A DNA stretch of 36,408 nucleotides from Ferruginibacter sp. (GCA_030655145.1 JAURWD010000071.1:1-36408), one strand, 5' to 3'; shown: positions 9,575 through 18,135, numbered from the stretch's first letter. The notes: generated by a model not told the origin, from the letters alone. Made by a program: numbers and translations.

Positions 9575-11725
9575 TTATTTTATTAAGTTTTGAACAGGTA
9601 TTTGGATAAGGAATTCTGTATTGTTCGTATTGCCTTTATTAATTGTAATTTGACCGAGGTGTTCTTTCGTTACAATATCGTACGCCAGTGAAAGGCCAAG
9701 GCCTGTACCCTGGCCGGCTGGTTTCGTGGTGAAGAATGGTTGAAAAATTTTGTCAGCAATTTTTTGCCGGATCCCGTCTCCATTGTCCTCAATGCTTATT
9801 TCTATCCGGTCGCCTAGTTTCCTGGTAGAAACTTTAATGGTCGGTTGATAACCATCATTAATCTGAGCCTTCCCTTTTTCATTCACAGCGTACAGGGCGT
9901 TATTGAAGAGGTTCAAGAGCGCTTTTCCCATGGCTTGTGGAACCAGGTTCGTCTTACCGATACTCGTATCGAAGTCTGTGTTGATCGTCGCGTTAAAAAG
10001 ATCATCCTTTGCTTTAAACCCATGAAAACTTAATCTTAAATATTCATCACATAGGGCATTGATGTCCGTTGCTTCTTTCAACCCGCTGGTTTGTTTTGAA
10101 TGTTGTAACATGCCTTTTACAATCGAATCTGCCCGCTTGCCATGATGATTTATTTTTTGCAGGTTTTGTTCGAGGTCATTGGCAATGGCGATGGCCTCGC
10201 CGGTGTTTCCGGAAACTAATTCGGCCTTCATCTCCCCAAGTAATTCCGTCGTCACCTCAGAAAAATTATTGACGAAGTTCAACGGGTTTTGAATCTCATG
10301 TGCAATGCCGGCAGTTAGTTCACCAAGGCTCGCCATTTTCTCCGACTGGATCAATTGGGCCTGGGTATTTTTTAAATTCTCCAGCGATTCGCGGAGTTCG
10401 GTGGTGCGGTGGCTTACCTGTGTTTCAAGTACTTCATTTTGAGCCGCGAGTATCTGCTGTTTTTCCTGTTCCTGCTGAATATTTTTTTCGGAAAGCTCGC
10501 TGACCTCTTTTAATTTCTCCCTTAAGGAAACGCTCACGAAACCGAAATCAAGTCCAAGATAAAGCGAGGTTGTCACCGGTATACTCAGGTCTGCAAGAAC
10601 AAACAGGATGTTGGCCAGCATTCGTAAGTCGGGTCGTGAGTTGGCGATAATAACAAAAAGCAGGAAAAATACCAGGAAGCACATTACACCCACCGCCAAC
10701 AACCAGGAACCCTTCCTTCGTTTCCTCACAGCCTCGATGGTTAGTTTTGCGATGGCCAGGTTTACCAGCAAGGTCATTACATCCGCTCCCAAATGCCAGC
10801 CCCAATCATACTGTACAAAGTTTAAAATAAGGGCAGGAATTACCAGCAACAGTAACGACCAATAGATCCAGTCTCTTCGTTGATCGAGCAATTTGTAGAT
10901 GGCTGTTAACAGGAAGAGATTGGTGGCAATAACGATAATGAAGATCAGGTTGAGGGTATAAAACCTGTTGGCCACGTAATGATTGTCGAATAATAGCAAG
11001 CAGATGTTATCGACTAGAAAAATGCCTGCATAAATACTGAAGTAAAGGTTTGCCTGTTGCTGCGGGTAAAAATAATAGTAGGCGGAATGGATGATCAAAA
11101 GCAAAAACAGCAGGCCAACCATAAACCCGTTGTAGCCCTTCAGCAGATTCTCCTCGTTCATTTTCGTTGCAAAGGCATTCCTGGTTTCCTGGATGGTTGC
11201 ATGGAACGCGGGGTTGCGGGAGCGCATGAATAGGGTGGTGTAGTGTGCGCCTGTTTCCAGCGCAAAGCGTATGGCTAGCACCTGCCCGCGTTTTTTTGAA
11301 GAAGGCAACACAACTGGAGATGCCAGGGGATCATACGCTGTCACCGCTCCGGGAGAAGCACTCAGAACACCGAGTTTGCAGATCAACGAATCGTTTAGGT
11401 AAATTTCAGAGGCGATGGATTGCTCGATCACCAATGACAGGTGCCTTTTTAATAGCGCCGAATCAAATGCCAGGTGAATACGTAACCAGCTGATGCCCGA
11501 CCTCGGTATTTGCGGCAAGGAATGGTGCACATCAAGCAAGGGATCGATCGTTGCCCAGGCACGGTCATCAAATTCCGGCTTTGCCCATTCGGTGTTGTCG
11601 CCGGCATGAAATTTCCAACCTGTATCGAGTTGTACCCCTTCGCGTGGAATAGTATGAATTACCAGCGACTGGGCGAAGCAACCGATGGTTAAAAAAAGAA
11701 ATGCTATAACTAAAACTTGTTTCAT
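9575..11725 (-). CDS. 7TM-DISM-like sensor histidine kinase
   Basis: The 716-residue protein has a signal peptide (1-19, ending CFAQ). A periplasmic domain follows at about 25-185 that resembles the galactose-binding jelly-roll seen in beta-galactosidases and 7TMR-DISMED2 receptors (TGWKFHAGDN, WLRIHL, IYLND). About seven hydrophobic helices lie at 198-398, matching the 7TMR-DISM_7TM layout, then a coiled coil at 400-460 with SHRTTELRESLENL. The kinase core has His476, N box NLFNNALYAV, G1 DNGDGIR and G2 GTGLGLSLAYDI. Known 7TMR-DISM proteins are thought to sense carbohydrates or other small ligands, and the ligand here is unknown. The start codon overlaps the stop of the preceding kinase by four bases (ATGA). 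It is the only kinase of the six with this sensor type. Confidence 0.92.
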   Translation of the reverse strand: MKQVLVIAFLFLTIGCFAQSLVIHTIPREGVQLDTGWKFHAGDNTEWAKPEFDDRAWATIDPLLDVHHSLPQIPRSGISWLRIHLAFDSALLKRHLSLVIEQSIASEIYLNDSLICKLGVLSASPGAVTAYDPLASPVVLPSSKKRGQVLAIRFALETGAHYTTLFMRSRNPAFHATIQETRNAFATKMNEENLLKGYNGFMVGLLFLLLIIHSAYYYFYPQQQANLYFSIYAGIFLVDNICLLLFDNHYVANRFYTLNLIFIIVIATNLFLLTAIYKLLDQRRDWIYWSLLLLVIPALILNFVQYDWGWHLGADVMTLLVNLAIAKLTIEAVRKRRKGSWLLAVGVMCFLVFFLLFVIIANSRPDLRMLANILFVLADLSIPVTTSLYLGLDFGFVSVSLREKLKEVSELSEKNIQQEQEKQQILAAQNEVLETQVSHRTTELRESLENLKNTQAQLIQSEKMASLGELTAGIAHEIQNPLNFVNNFSEVTTELLGEMKAELVSGNTGEAIAIANDLEQNLQKINHHGKRADSIVKGMLQHSKQTSGLKEATDINALCDEYLRLSFHGFKAKDDLFNATINTDFDTSIGKTNLVPQAMGKALLNLFNNALYAVNEKGKAQINDGYQPTIKVSTRKLGDRIEISIEDNGDGIRQKIADKIFQPFFTTKPAGQGTGLGLSLAYDIVTKEHLGQITINKGNTNNTEFLIQIPVQNLIK

Positions 11726-14082
11726 GCTTCGCTGGTGAATGGAAGGTGAATGATAAATTCACTTCCTTCCCGGTCTTTGCTTTCCACTTTTATGTCCCCA
11801 CCGTGTGCCTTAATGATATCATACGCAAGGGATAAACCGAGACCGGTTCCCTGGCCGGTTGGTTTCGTGGTGAAGAATGGTTGAAAGATCTTGTCCAGTA
11901 ATTGAGTTGGAATCCCGTTACCATTATCAGCGATCCGCAGTTCTACGGTATCACCTATTTTTTTGGTGCTGAAGGATAGGGTGGGGTTATAATTTTCGAT
12001 GCCGGATTTCTTTTTCTCGTCTACGGCAAAAAATGCATTATTAAAGATGTTCAGCAGCGCTCTGCCAATGTCTTGCGGAATCACATTGATCTTTATCTCG
12101 GAGGGTTCAAAAGATGTTTTGATCGTTGCGTTAAATGATTTGTCTTTGGCCCGTAAACCATGAAAGGCTAACCGCAGGTATTCGTCAGCAAGCTTGTTAA
12201 TATCGGTTGGCTCTTTTATTCCTTTGCTGGCACGACTGTGTTGCAACATTCCTTTTACGATGGAGTCTGCCCGCTTGCCGTGGTGATTTATTTTCTCTAG
12301 ATTTTGTTCAAGGTCATTTGCAATGGCGACCGCTGCCCCGGTATTGCCCGAAAACAATTCGGCCTTCATCTCACCAATCAATTCTTTATTGACTTCGGAG
12401 AAATTATTCACGAAGTTCAAGGGGTTTTGAATTTCATGTGCTATGCCCGCTGTGAGCTCGCCAAGGCTGGCCATTTTTTCTGATTGGATGAGTTGTGCCT
12501 GGGTAGTTTGTAAATTGCTAAGTGCGTCCTCTAACACCTTATTGGCCTGTTGCTTCTGTTTGTTATTGCGATAAAGTATGAATGCGACCACAGCGATCGA
12601 AAGCAGGGAGGCAACCAGCCCGATCAGTTTGATATTCGTTTTGAAATCTTCTGCTGCAGCTATCTTCTCATTGGCCAGTTCTTTCCGACGGTTCTCTTCG
12701 TTAAAACCGAGCATTTGAAATTGCCGGATCTTTGTTTCGTTATACAACCGGTCTTTTATTTCAACCGAAAGATCCAGGTATTTATAAGCGCTGTCCAGTT
12801 GATTGGTTTCTTTATACAGTGCCGCCAGCATGGGACTTATCTCGGCAATATAGGTATCAGAATTTTCTCCCCAGGCCTGCACGCTCTCCGTATTTGTTTG
12901 AAAAAATACCATTGACTTTCGGGCGTAATAAAGTGAAGAATCAAACCTTCCGATATTTTTAAAAACCTGCGCAGTGCCCATGTCCGCTTTTGCGATCATT
13001 TGGTAGGCAGCCATTCTTCCGGCGTACGTCGAAGCCAAACGATAGTACTGAAGTGCCGTCATTTGGTCTCCTTTTTTTTTCGCAAATATGTCAGCCATCA
13101 GTAAGGCACCGCGAGCGAGCGGGTAAGGATCAGCGGATGATGGTACACCCAGGAACATTTTTTTTGCCACACTTAACGCAGCATCGATCGAATCGAGGTA
13201 ATAATAAGCAGAAGCACGAAGATAATTTGCCGACCATTTTTCCATGGTAAATCTTAACCCTGGATCTTTCTCTTGCCTGGCAATATCGGCAAGGCTTGTT
13301 AACATCAGCGATCCGTAATGCAAGGCATTTTCATAATCCCGCATTGCGGTATAATCATCCCCGATGCCTCGCATGACGTCAATTTTTAGAAAGGGATCGT
13401 CCTGGGTTTCTGCTAAATTGAGGTTTTCAAAACGCAGCGCCAGTGATTTTGAATAGTTTCCAAATGAGTGTAACAGGGTCGCCAGTAATTCCTGTATGTG
13501 TATTAATTGCGGTGCAAGCCCTTCTTTGATCCAGGATTTATAGGCAGGCGATTTCATAACGCCTTGCTGCAGGGCCAAGGCTGTTTGTGCATAATAGAGG
13601 GCACTGTCCGATCGATAGTTCTCCGGGAAAAACGCATAATTGGTAGCGATACTGACAAGAACATTTATTTTATCGGTGTCAGCTGTTGCTTTTTCGAGCC
13701 AACACCATTTATCAGAAAGTAGTTCATCGCGCCAGGCCAGGATGGTGTCTTTAAGCACCATATCATTCGAGACATCGATCAAACGGTCCACCACCTCCGA
13801 ACCGAAATAGCGCTTCTCCACATTCAACCAGGTGCCTCGCGTAAATTTATATTTCAAGGGGCCTGCAGGCACAGAAAGTGTAATGGAAAATTGACGATCA
13901 CCAACTCTCTTCAGCAGGTATTTTTGGTTGGAGGTTGAGTCCCAGTTGCTGAAGGTGCCCGTGATAAAGATGCTGTCGTGGGCAATGCAGGTTTTCTCCG
14001 CCAGGATAAACTTTACCGAGTGTTGTGCAAATGAACTGTTAGCTGCTACAACTAATGAAAGCATCCACACGAACTTTTGCAT
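11722..14082 (-). CDS. Sensor histidine kinase with an N-terminal CBM-like domain and TPRs
   Basis: The 786-residue protein has a signal peptide (1-19, ending SFAQ). Residues 20-115 look like a starch/glycogen-binding beta-sandwich of the CBM20/CBM48/AMPK-beta type: SIFITGTFSNWDS, then FSITLSVPAGPLKYKFTRGTW, which has the usual G-x-F-x-x-W and L-x-Y-K-F pattern. TPR-like helices fill about 150-460, a membrane helix lies at 484-504, and a coiled coil leads to the core with His549, N box NIFNNAFFAV, G1 DNGNGIP and G2 GTGLGLSLAYDI. The combination suggests a periplasmic glycan sensor, but binding residues cannot be confirmed by eye. It is the first gene of the tightly packed block, with 107 bases separating it from the kinase upstream, and it overlaps the next gene by four bases. 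Confidence 0.92.
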   Translation of the reverse strand: MQKFVWMLSLVVAANSSFAQHSVKFILAEKTCIAHDSIFITGTFSNWDSTSNQKYLLKRVGDRQFSITLSVPAGPLKYKFTRGTWLNVEKRYFGSEVVDRLIDVSNDMVLKDTILAWRDELLSDKWCWLEKATADTDKINVLVSIATNYAFFPENYRSDSALYYAQTALALQQGVMKSPAYKSWIKEGLAPQLIHIQELLATLLHSFGNYSKSLALRFENLNLAETQDDPFLKIDVMRGIGDDYTAMRDYENALHYGSLMLTSLADIARQEKDPGLRFTMEKWSANYLRASAYYYLDSIDAALSVAKKMFLGVPSSADPYPLARGALLMADIFAKKKGDQMTALQYYRLASTYAGRMAAYQMIAKADMGTAQVFKNIGRFDSSLYYARKSMVFFQTNTESVQAWGENSDTYIAEISPMLAALYKETNQLDSAYKYLDLSVEIKDRLYNETKIRQFQMLGFNEENRRKELANEKIAAAEDFKTNIKLIGLVASLLSIAVVAFILYRNNKQKQQANKVLEDALSNLQTTQAQLIQSEKMASLGELTAGIAHEIQNPLNFVNNFSEVNKELIGEMKAELFSGNTGAAVAIANDLEQNLEKINHHGKRADSIVKGMLQHSRASKGIKEPTDINKLADEYLRLAFHGLRAKDKSFNATIKTSFEPSEIKINVIPQDIGRALLNIFNNAFFAVDEKKKSGIENYNPTLSFSTKKIGDTVELRIADNGNGIPTQLLDKIFQPFFTTKPTGQGTGLGLSLAYDIIKAHGGDIKVESKDREGSEFIIHLPFTSEA

Positions 14083-14084
14083 AT

Positions 14085-14171
14085 GAGTTTTTTGACTAAG
14101 GAAAAGAGAGGCGGATATAAGATAGACTGACTAATATAATCTTTTTCCACCTCCTTATATGCAAAAAACTC
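14085..14171. repeat. Nested inverted repeats between two kinase genes
   Basis: Within the 107-base gap, GAGTTTTTTG (14085-14094) is the exact reverse complement of CAAAAAACTC (14162-14171). Inside it, ATATAAG (115-121 of the same kilobase, 14115-14121) pairs with CTTATAT (14154-14160). Together they could form a long imperfect hairpin just upstream of the 786-residue kinase. It could be a processing site, attenuator or operator. The T-run does not follow the stem in a way that makes a clear terminator. Confidence 0.45.
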
Positions 14172-14189
14172 AGTGTATAGCAGTTGTTA

Positions 14190-16361
14190 TCAAACTGTCA
14201 CCGGTAGTAATACGCTAAAGATCGTTCCAATCCCCTCCTGGCTTTCAACCTTCAATTCTCCCCCATGGGCTTTTACAATGTCATAACTAAGCGAGAGACC
14301 CAGGCCAGTTCCCTGGCCGCTGGGTTTGGTAGTAAAAAAGGGCTGAAAGATCTTGTCCATCATGTTTTGCGGGATACCGTTGCCGTTATCTTCTACGGTG
14401 ATCGATACGCCAGCCTTTCCACCGGGCAAGGTGATCACCCGGGTAGTGAACAGGATCGTGGCTTCGTAACCGTCAGTTCCGCCTGCAACCTGCAACAGCC
14501 TCTTTTTTTCACCAACGGCATAAAAGGCATTGTTTACGAGGTTCAACACAACGCGTCCAATGTCCTGCGGAACCAGGTTGAAGCTGCGCAAACTTTCGTC
14601 GTAATTCGTGCGAACGGTGGCGTTGAGTGTTTTATCTTTTGTTCTCCACCCATGGGTGGAAAGGCGAATGTATTCGTCGGCGAGTTTATTAAGGTTGGTA
14701 ATTTCTTTTACACCGGTGCTGCCGCGACTGTGCAGCAACATGCCTTTCACGATCGCGTCGGCGCGTTTGCCATGCTCGATCACTTTTTCCAGGTTCTGGC
14801 GAATGTCCGAAGCGATCGACCTGGCTTCGTTTACAAAACCCTTATCCAGTTCCTCATTCATTTCATCAACCAACTCATTGCTTACCTCTGAAAAGTTATT
14901 TACAAAATTCAAGGGGTTCTGTATCTCATGCGCAATGCCCGCTGTGAGTTCGCCCAACGAGGCCATTTTTTCTGCTTGTATCAACTGCGATTGGGCAGCC
15001 TTCAATTTGCTGAGTGTTTCTTCCGCCTTGATGCGCTGCGCTTCGATCACGGTGTTTTTATGCTGCAGGTCGAGGTTAGTGATGTTGAGCCTGCTCTTAC
15101 TGCGATAGATCACAAAGAGTAAAATGCCCAAAGAAATTAGCCCGGCGAATGCCGAGAAGGTCAACCAGCGCTGTTGCAAGGTTTCACGTTCGAAGGCCAG
15201 TTCTTTTTTTGAAAATTCGTAGCTCTCTTTTTCAATGGCGACGGCGCGTTGACTCGCCAGGTTGTTCAGGCTGTCGGAACTGGTTTTGTACAGGCGATAA
15301 TGTTTCAAGGCATTCAGGCCATCGCCTTTCGCTTCATAGATCCGCGATAAAATTTCATTGGCATCCCGCATCAATTGTACCTGGCCCATTTTATCTGCCC
15401 GCTGCAGGGCTTCTGATCCGCTGGTAAGCGCTTCGTTAAAAAATCCTTGCTTATGGAAGACTTTTGCCAGGCCGATGAGGGCATTACAAATATAGATGCC
15501 GTTATCTTTTTGCTTTGACCTTGCTAAAGCGTCGCGAAACAAGTTGGTCGCCTGTTGCAAACTATCTGCAGCGTAAAAGGCTTCGGCCTGCGACAAGGTT
15601 ACGGTCAGCAGCATTTCCTGGTCACCGATTTTCGCGGCTAGCTGGTGTGCTATGTTAAGATTATACAAGGCTTTCCCCAGCTCTTTCTTCTGCAGGTTCG
15701 CTTCACCAATGCCATTATAGGCAACGCTCATGCTGCTGGTATCCGACATCTTTACGGCCAGTTCAAGCCGCTGCTGGTAATCTTTTTCCGCATCATCGAA
15801 TTTTCCCTGGTGATAATGAACGTTGGCAATATTGTTTAATGTAGCCCCGATCAGTGTTTTATTGTCAAGTGCTTCGGCAGCTTTCAGCGATGCATAAAAT
15901 TTTTGTAAAGCCTGCGGATAGTTTCCCTGGTTTAAATGAATGACACCGATCCTGTTCAACAGAACGGGTACTGCTTTTTGATTTTCAAGCGTGGAAGCAA
16001 GGAGGAATGCTTTTTCATAATTAGCAAGCGCCTCCTGGTACCGGCCCTTTGTTTGGTACGCATCGGCGGTAATCAGGTATGCATCCGTTTCACCTGCTTT
16101 ATAGCCAGCGGCCCTGCAGCGATCTGCATGGCCTGCCAGCAGTGCCAATGCACTATCCGGGAAACTGTAAGAGTAGATATAGGCCAGGTCTGCTACCGTG
16201 TTAGCGTATGCCGTATCAAACTTCACCTGCCCGTTTTTTTCGAACCTTTTGAGCTTTTGTTTTAGCTGGAAAGTGGAAGGTGCCTCCTGTGCCTGCGGGC
16301 GCAAGGGTATTCCCAGCATGAGGAGCATGTATATAACTGGAATACTAATAAATATCTTCAT
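14190..16361 (-). CDS. Periplasmic TPR sensor histidine kinase
   Basis: The 723-residue protein has a signal peptide (about 1-24, ending RPQAQ). Six or more clear TPR units lie between about 60 and 370, for example LLNRIGVIHLNQGNYPQAL, TLNNIANVHYHQGKFDDAE and YNGIGEANLQKKELGKAL. A membrane helix lies at 399-419, followed by a coiled coil of about 45 residues. The kinase core has His478 in GIAHEIQNPL, N box NLVNNAFYAV, G1 DNGNGIP and G2 GTGLGLSLSYDI. It has the clearest TPRs and the most divergent core of the six (for example NEELDKGFVNEARSIASDI where others have KAEL-type segments). It is the first gene of the array and divergent from the acidic-protein and caspase genes across 214 bases. It may be transcribed alone or lead the operon. 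Confidence 0.93.
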   Translation of the reverse strand: MKIFISIPVIYMLLMLGIPLRPQAQEAPSTFQLKQKLKRFEKNGQVKFDTAYANTVADLAYIYSYSFPDSALALLAGHADRCRAAGYKAGETDAYLITADAYQTKGRYQEALANYEKAFLLASTLENQKAVPVLLNRIGVIHLNQGNYPQALQKFYASLKAAEALDNKTLIGATLNNIANVHYHQGKFDDAEKDYQQRLELAVKMSDTSSMSVAYNGIGEANLQKKELGKALYNLNIAHQLAAKIGDQEMLLTVTLSQAEAFYAADSLQQATNLFRDALARSKQKDNGIYICNALIGLAKVFHKQGFFNEALTSGSEALQRADKMGQVQLMRDANEILSRIYEAKGDGLNALKHYRLYKTSSDSLNNLASQRAVAIEKESYEFSKKELAFERETLQQRWLTFSAFAGLISLGILLFVIYRSKSRLNITNLDLQHKNTVIEAQRIKAEETLSKLKAAQSQLIQAEKMASLGELTAGIAHEIQNPLNFVNNFSEVSNELVDEMNEELDKGFVNEARSIASDIRQNLEKVIEHGKRADAIVKGMLLHSRGSTGVKEITNLNKLADEYIRLSTHGWRTKDKTLNATVRTNYDESLRSFNLVPQDIGRVVLNLVNNAFYAVGEKKRLLQVAGGTDGYEATILFTTRVITLPGGKAGVSITVEDNGNGIPQNMMDKIFQPFFTTKPSGQGTGLGLSLSYDIVKAHGGELKVESQEGIGTIFSVLLPVTV

Positions 16362-16575
16362 GCATCAAGGTTAAACGAGTTGCTGGTTGCAAGATGCACC
16401 ATGCGTTGGATTGCGGTTTTTAAGGCAAATTTTAATTCCCGTTTCAAAGACTTGTTTTCTTTTGAGCCGCGGGTTTTGATTCAAGTGAAGTTAACAGGGA
16501 AGCAGCTTCATGAGTTCGTTATTGAACCGCCGAAAATTTCCAGGGTAAATGATCGTAATCTAAAAAATAAGAATT
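16362..16575. promoter_or_regulatory. Divergent intergenic region between the kinase array and the caspase locus
   Basis: These 214 bases separate genes transcribed away from each other, so they should carry promoters for both sides. I could not find a convincing Bacteroidota promoter (TTG, 17-23 bases, TAnnTTTG) on either strand. A small inverted repeat TGCATC (16361-16366) and GATGCA (16393-16398) overlaps the start of the kinase gene and might be an operator. A 67-codon frame at 16380-16583 lies here but has no family resemblance and is not called. Confidence 0.4.
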
Positions 16576-16836
16576 ATGTTTAGAACAAACATAAAACAGG
16601 AAGATATGGAAAATTCAACTAACTACTTCGCGGGAAACACTGCCGAAAACGCGATTTTATTTGGCGAGGAACTGGGTTTCGACCTGGCCTCCGCTAACTT
16701 TTCTGGTCCTGATGATGAGGAGGAAGAAGAAGCGCCGGAAGAAGAACAAGACGACAATCCACCATTGGATGAAGAAATTGTTCATTCACCTGTACCGACC
16801 CAGTCGGGTGGAAGGCCACAAACTTCAGTCAGCTAA
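16576..16836 (+). CDS. Small, strongly acidic protein of unknown function
   Basis: The 86-residue product is not recognised. Its first half (MENSTNYFAGNTAENAILFG and on to about residue 42) looks like a short helical segment. The second half is extremely acidic: residues from about 44 to 68 include PDDEEEEEAPEEE and LDEEIV, so roughly 15 of 24 residues are Asp or Glu. A Pro/Ser-rich tail follows. There is no signal peptide. An internal ATG at 16606, preceded by AGGAAGAT, is an alternative start giving 76 residues. It is followed by three inverted repeats and then a caspase-like gene on the same strand. An acidic partner, inhibitor or substrate of the basic-linker protease is a possible role, but this is speculation from charge and position. 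Confidence 0.6.
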   Translation: MFRTNIKQEDMENSTNYFAGNTAENAILFGEELGFDLASANFSGPDDEEEEEAPEEEQDDNPPLDEEIVHSPVPTQSGGRPQTSVS

Positions 16837-16864
16837 GCTATTAGCTTCAACGCAATTAGCGTTG
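16831..16864 (+). repeat. Two short hairpins at the end of the acidic-protein gene
   Basis: AGCTAA (16831-16836, containing the stop codon) pairs with TTAGCT (16841-16846) over a 4-base loop. CAACGC (16848-16853) pairs with GCGTTG (16859-16864) over AATTA. No U-run follows, so these do not make a classical terminator. They may stabilise the 3' end of the message or form part of the larger structured spacer. Confidence 0.5.
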
Positions 16865-16919
16865 CTCTGTTCAAACTTCCACGGTCCCCACTTTTTCGGG
16901 TACAACCCAGTCCCTAGCC

Positions 16920-16977
16920 AACATTTTACCTACAGCTTGTGCGTGTTTTTATCAACGCGACCTGTAGGTAAAATGTT
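16920..16977. repeat. Perfect 16-base inverted repeat upstream of the caspase gene
   Basis: AACATTTTACCTACAG (16920-16935) is the exact reverse complement of CTGTAGGTAAAATGTT (16962-16977), with a 26-base loop that holds a further GCGT/ACGC pair. The repeat sits 75 bases before the ATG of the caspase-like gene. A stem this long and perfect is unlikely by chance. No T-run follows, so a terminator is unlikely. It could be a cruciform or an operator for a dimeric regulator, a leader RNA structure, or a relic of a small mobile repeat. Confidence 0.75.
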
Positions 16978-17051
16978 CGATCCAATCCTGCTACTTAAGC
17001 CTCCTGCCTTTGACCCCACCCGCCCGTTTTTCACTTAAACCAGTCTTTCGT

Positions 17052-18044
17052 ATGCGCACAAGATCCTTCCTTCCTCGCCTGGTTACTGTATGCAAGATCT
17101 TCGCCCTTGGGATGCTCCTGTTTGTGGCCTCTTCATTTGTGATTGGATCCGGCAGTTTGCCGGTGAGGCAAGATGTTTCTAAAAGCCTCGGTTACAAAAA
17201 AACTGAGCCTTACGGGAAACTATTCCTGATAACGGTGATCGATTCAAACGATGATACCATTGGAATTCGGTGCGAAAAAGACCGGGAGGAGATTACCTAT
17301 ATCTTCGAAGATATTGCTGACTGGCTTGGTATGGAAATGGCTGAACCTAAAGTGATCAGCGGTGATGAGTTCAGTAAGGCGGCGGTCAATGATGCCATAG
17401 ATAGCTGGCTGAGCGATCAGCATCCCTCGCCAGACGATGTGGTCGTATTCTATTACAGTGGTCATGGTTTTCGTTACCCCGATGATAAAAGTGAGTATCC
17501 CCGCATGTGGTTAAAAACAAGCGAGGACCGCAATACAGAAACCGCCAGCCTGAGTATGGAAGAGGATATTTTTAACCGCATCGTTACAATGGGTGCCGGG
17601 GTAAACCTGGTGCTGAGCGATTGTTGTAATACGTCTGTTGCCGGCGACAATGCCCTCTTTGACCAGGCGAAAGTACAAACCCGCAAACGTACCACCCGCA
17701 AAAGGGCAAGGTCCGCAGACCAGGACCGGGATGAGGGATTGGATAATGCCGAAAAATTACTGAGACCCAAGCAACCACTTTCCATCATTGCCACTGCAGC
17801 TGGTAAAGGAGAGTTTGCCGGCGGAAAGCCTGAAACCGGTGGTTTCTTCACCAACTATCTCATCGAGGCCTTGAGTGATTGTATTTTCGAAAATAAACTC
17901 GCGGCCGATTGGGAAAGTATTTTCCAATACGCGGATAAAAATGCAGGCTACTGGGCCAAGTCAGGCGCTTGTCCGCAGGCAAAGCACAATGCGCAAGGCA
18001 GGTGTTTACAAAATGCCCAATACAAGGTGCTGAAAGGAGAATAA
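17052..18044 (+). CDS. Exported caspase-like (C14) cysteine protease
   Basis: From the ATG at 17052 the product has 330 residues (an in-frame TTG at 17010 is less likely). Residues 1 to about 35 form a long signal peptide or membrane anchor (ALGMLLFVASSFVIGSGS). The caspase p20 fold follows: KLFLITVIDSND, a helix with CEKDREEI, then VVVFYYSGHGF with catalytic His138, and VNLVLSDCCNTS with catalytic Cys192 (second Cys, as in the metacaspase DSC motif). A basic stretch RKRTTRKRAR follows soon after the Cys, between the p20 part and the p10-like end (IIATAAGKGE, GGFFTNYLIEAL). Metacaspases cut after Arg or Lys, so this linker could be an autoprocessing site (inference). Family members act in programmed cell death, signalling or defence, and exported versions are less understood. 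It follows the acidic small protein on the same strand. Confidence 0.88.
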   Translation: MRTRSFLPRLVTVCKIFALGMLLFVASSFVIGSGSLPVRQDVSKSLGYKKTEPYGKLFLITVIDSNDDTIGIRCEKDREEITYIFEDIADWLGMEMAEPKVISGDEFSKAAVNDAIDSWLSDQHPSPDDVVVFYYSGHGFRYPDDKSEYPRMWLKTSEDRNTETASLSMEEDIFNRIVTMGAGVNLVLSDCCNTSVAGDNALFDQAKVQTRKRTTRKRARSADQDRDEGLDNAEKLLRPKQPLSIIATAAGKGEFAGGKPETGGFFTNYLIEALSDCIFENKLAADWESIFQYADKNAGYWAKSGACPQAKHNAQGRCLQNAQYKVLKGE

Positions 18045-18135
18045 AAAAATTTCACCAGTCTCTCAGTGAACTTATCCGGCTCCGGATTCTGCTAAAAATT
18101 CTTTTCGCATTCAAGTTTGACCAAAAAGTTCAGTC

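Noticed and set aside
14146..14156. Perfect Shine-Dalgarno-like AAGGAGGTGG on the minus strand
   Set aside because: No start codon follows at a usable distance and the frames behind it stop quickly.
16380..16583. 67-codon plus-strand frame between the kinase array and the acidic gene
   Set aside because: It sits in the divergent promoter region, overlaps the start of the acidic gene and has no recognisable composition or motif.
16920..16977. The 16-base inverted repeat as an intrinsic terminator
   Set aside because: There is no T-run after either arm and the loop is 26 bases long.
17010..17051. Upstream TTG start for the caspase gene
   Set aside because: The ATG at 17052 places the hydrophobic export signal nearer the N-terminus.
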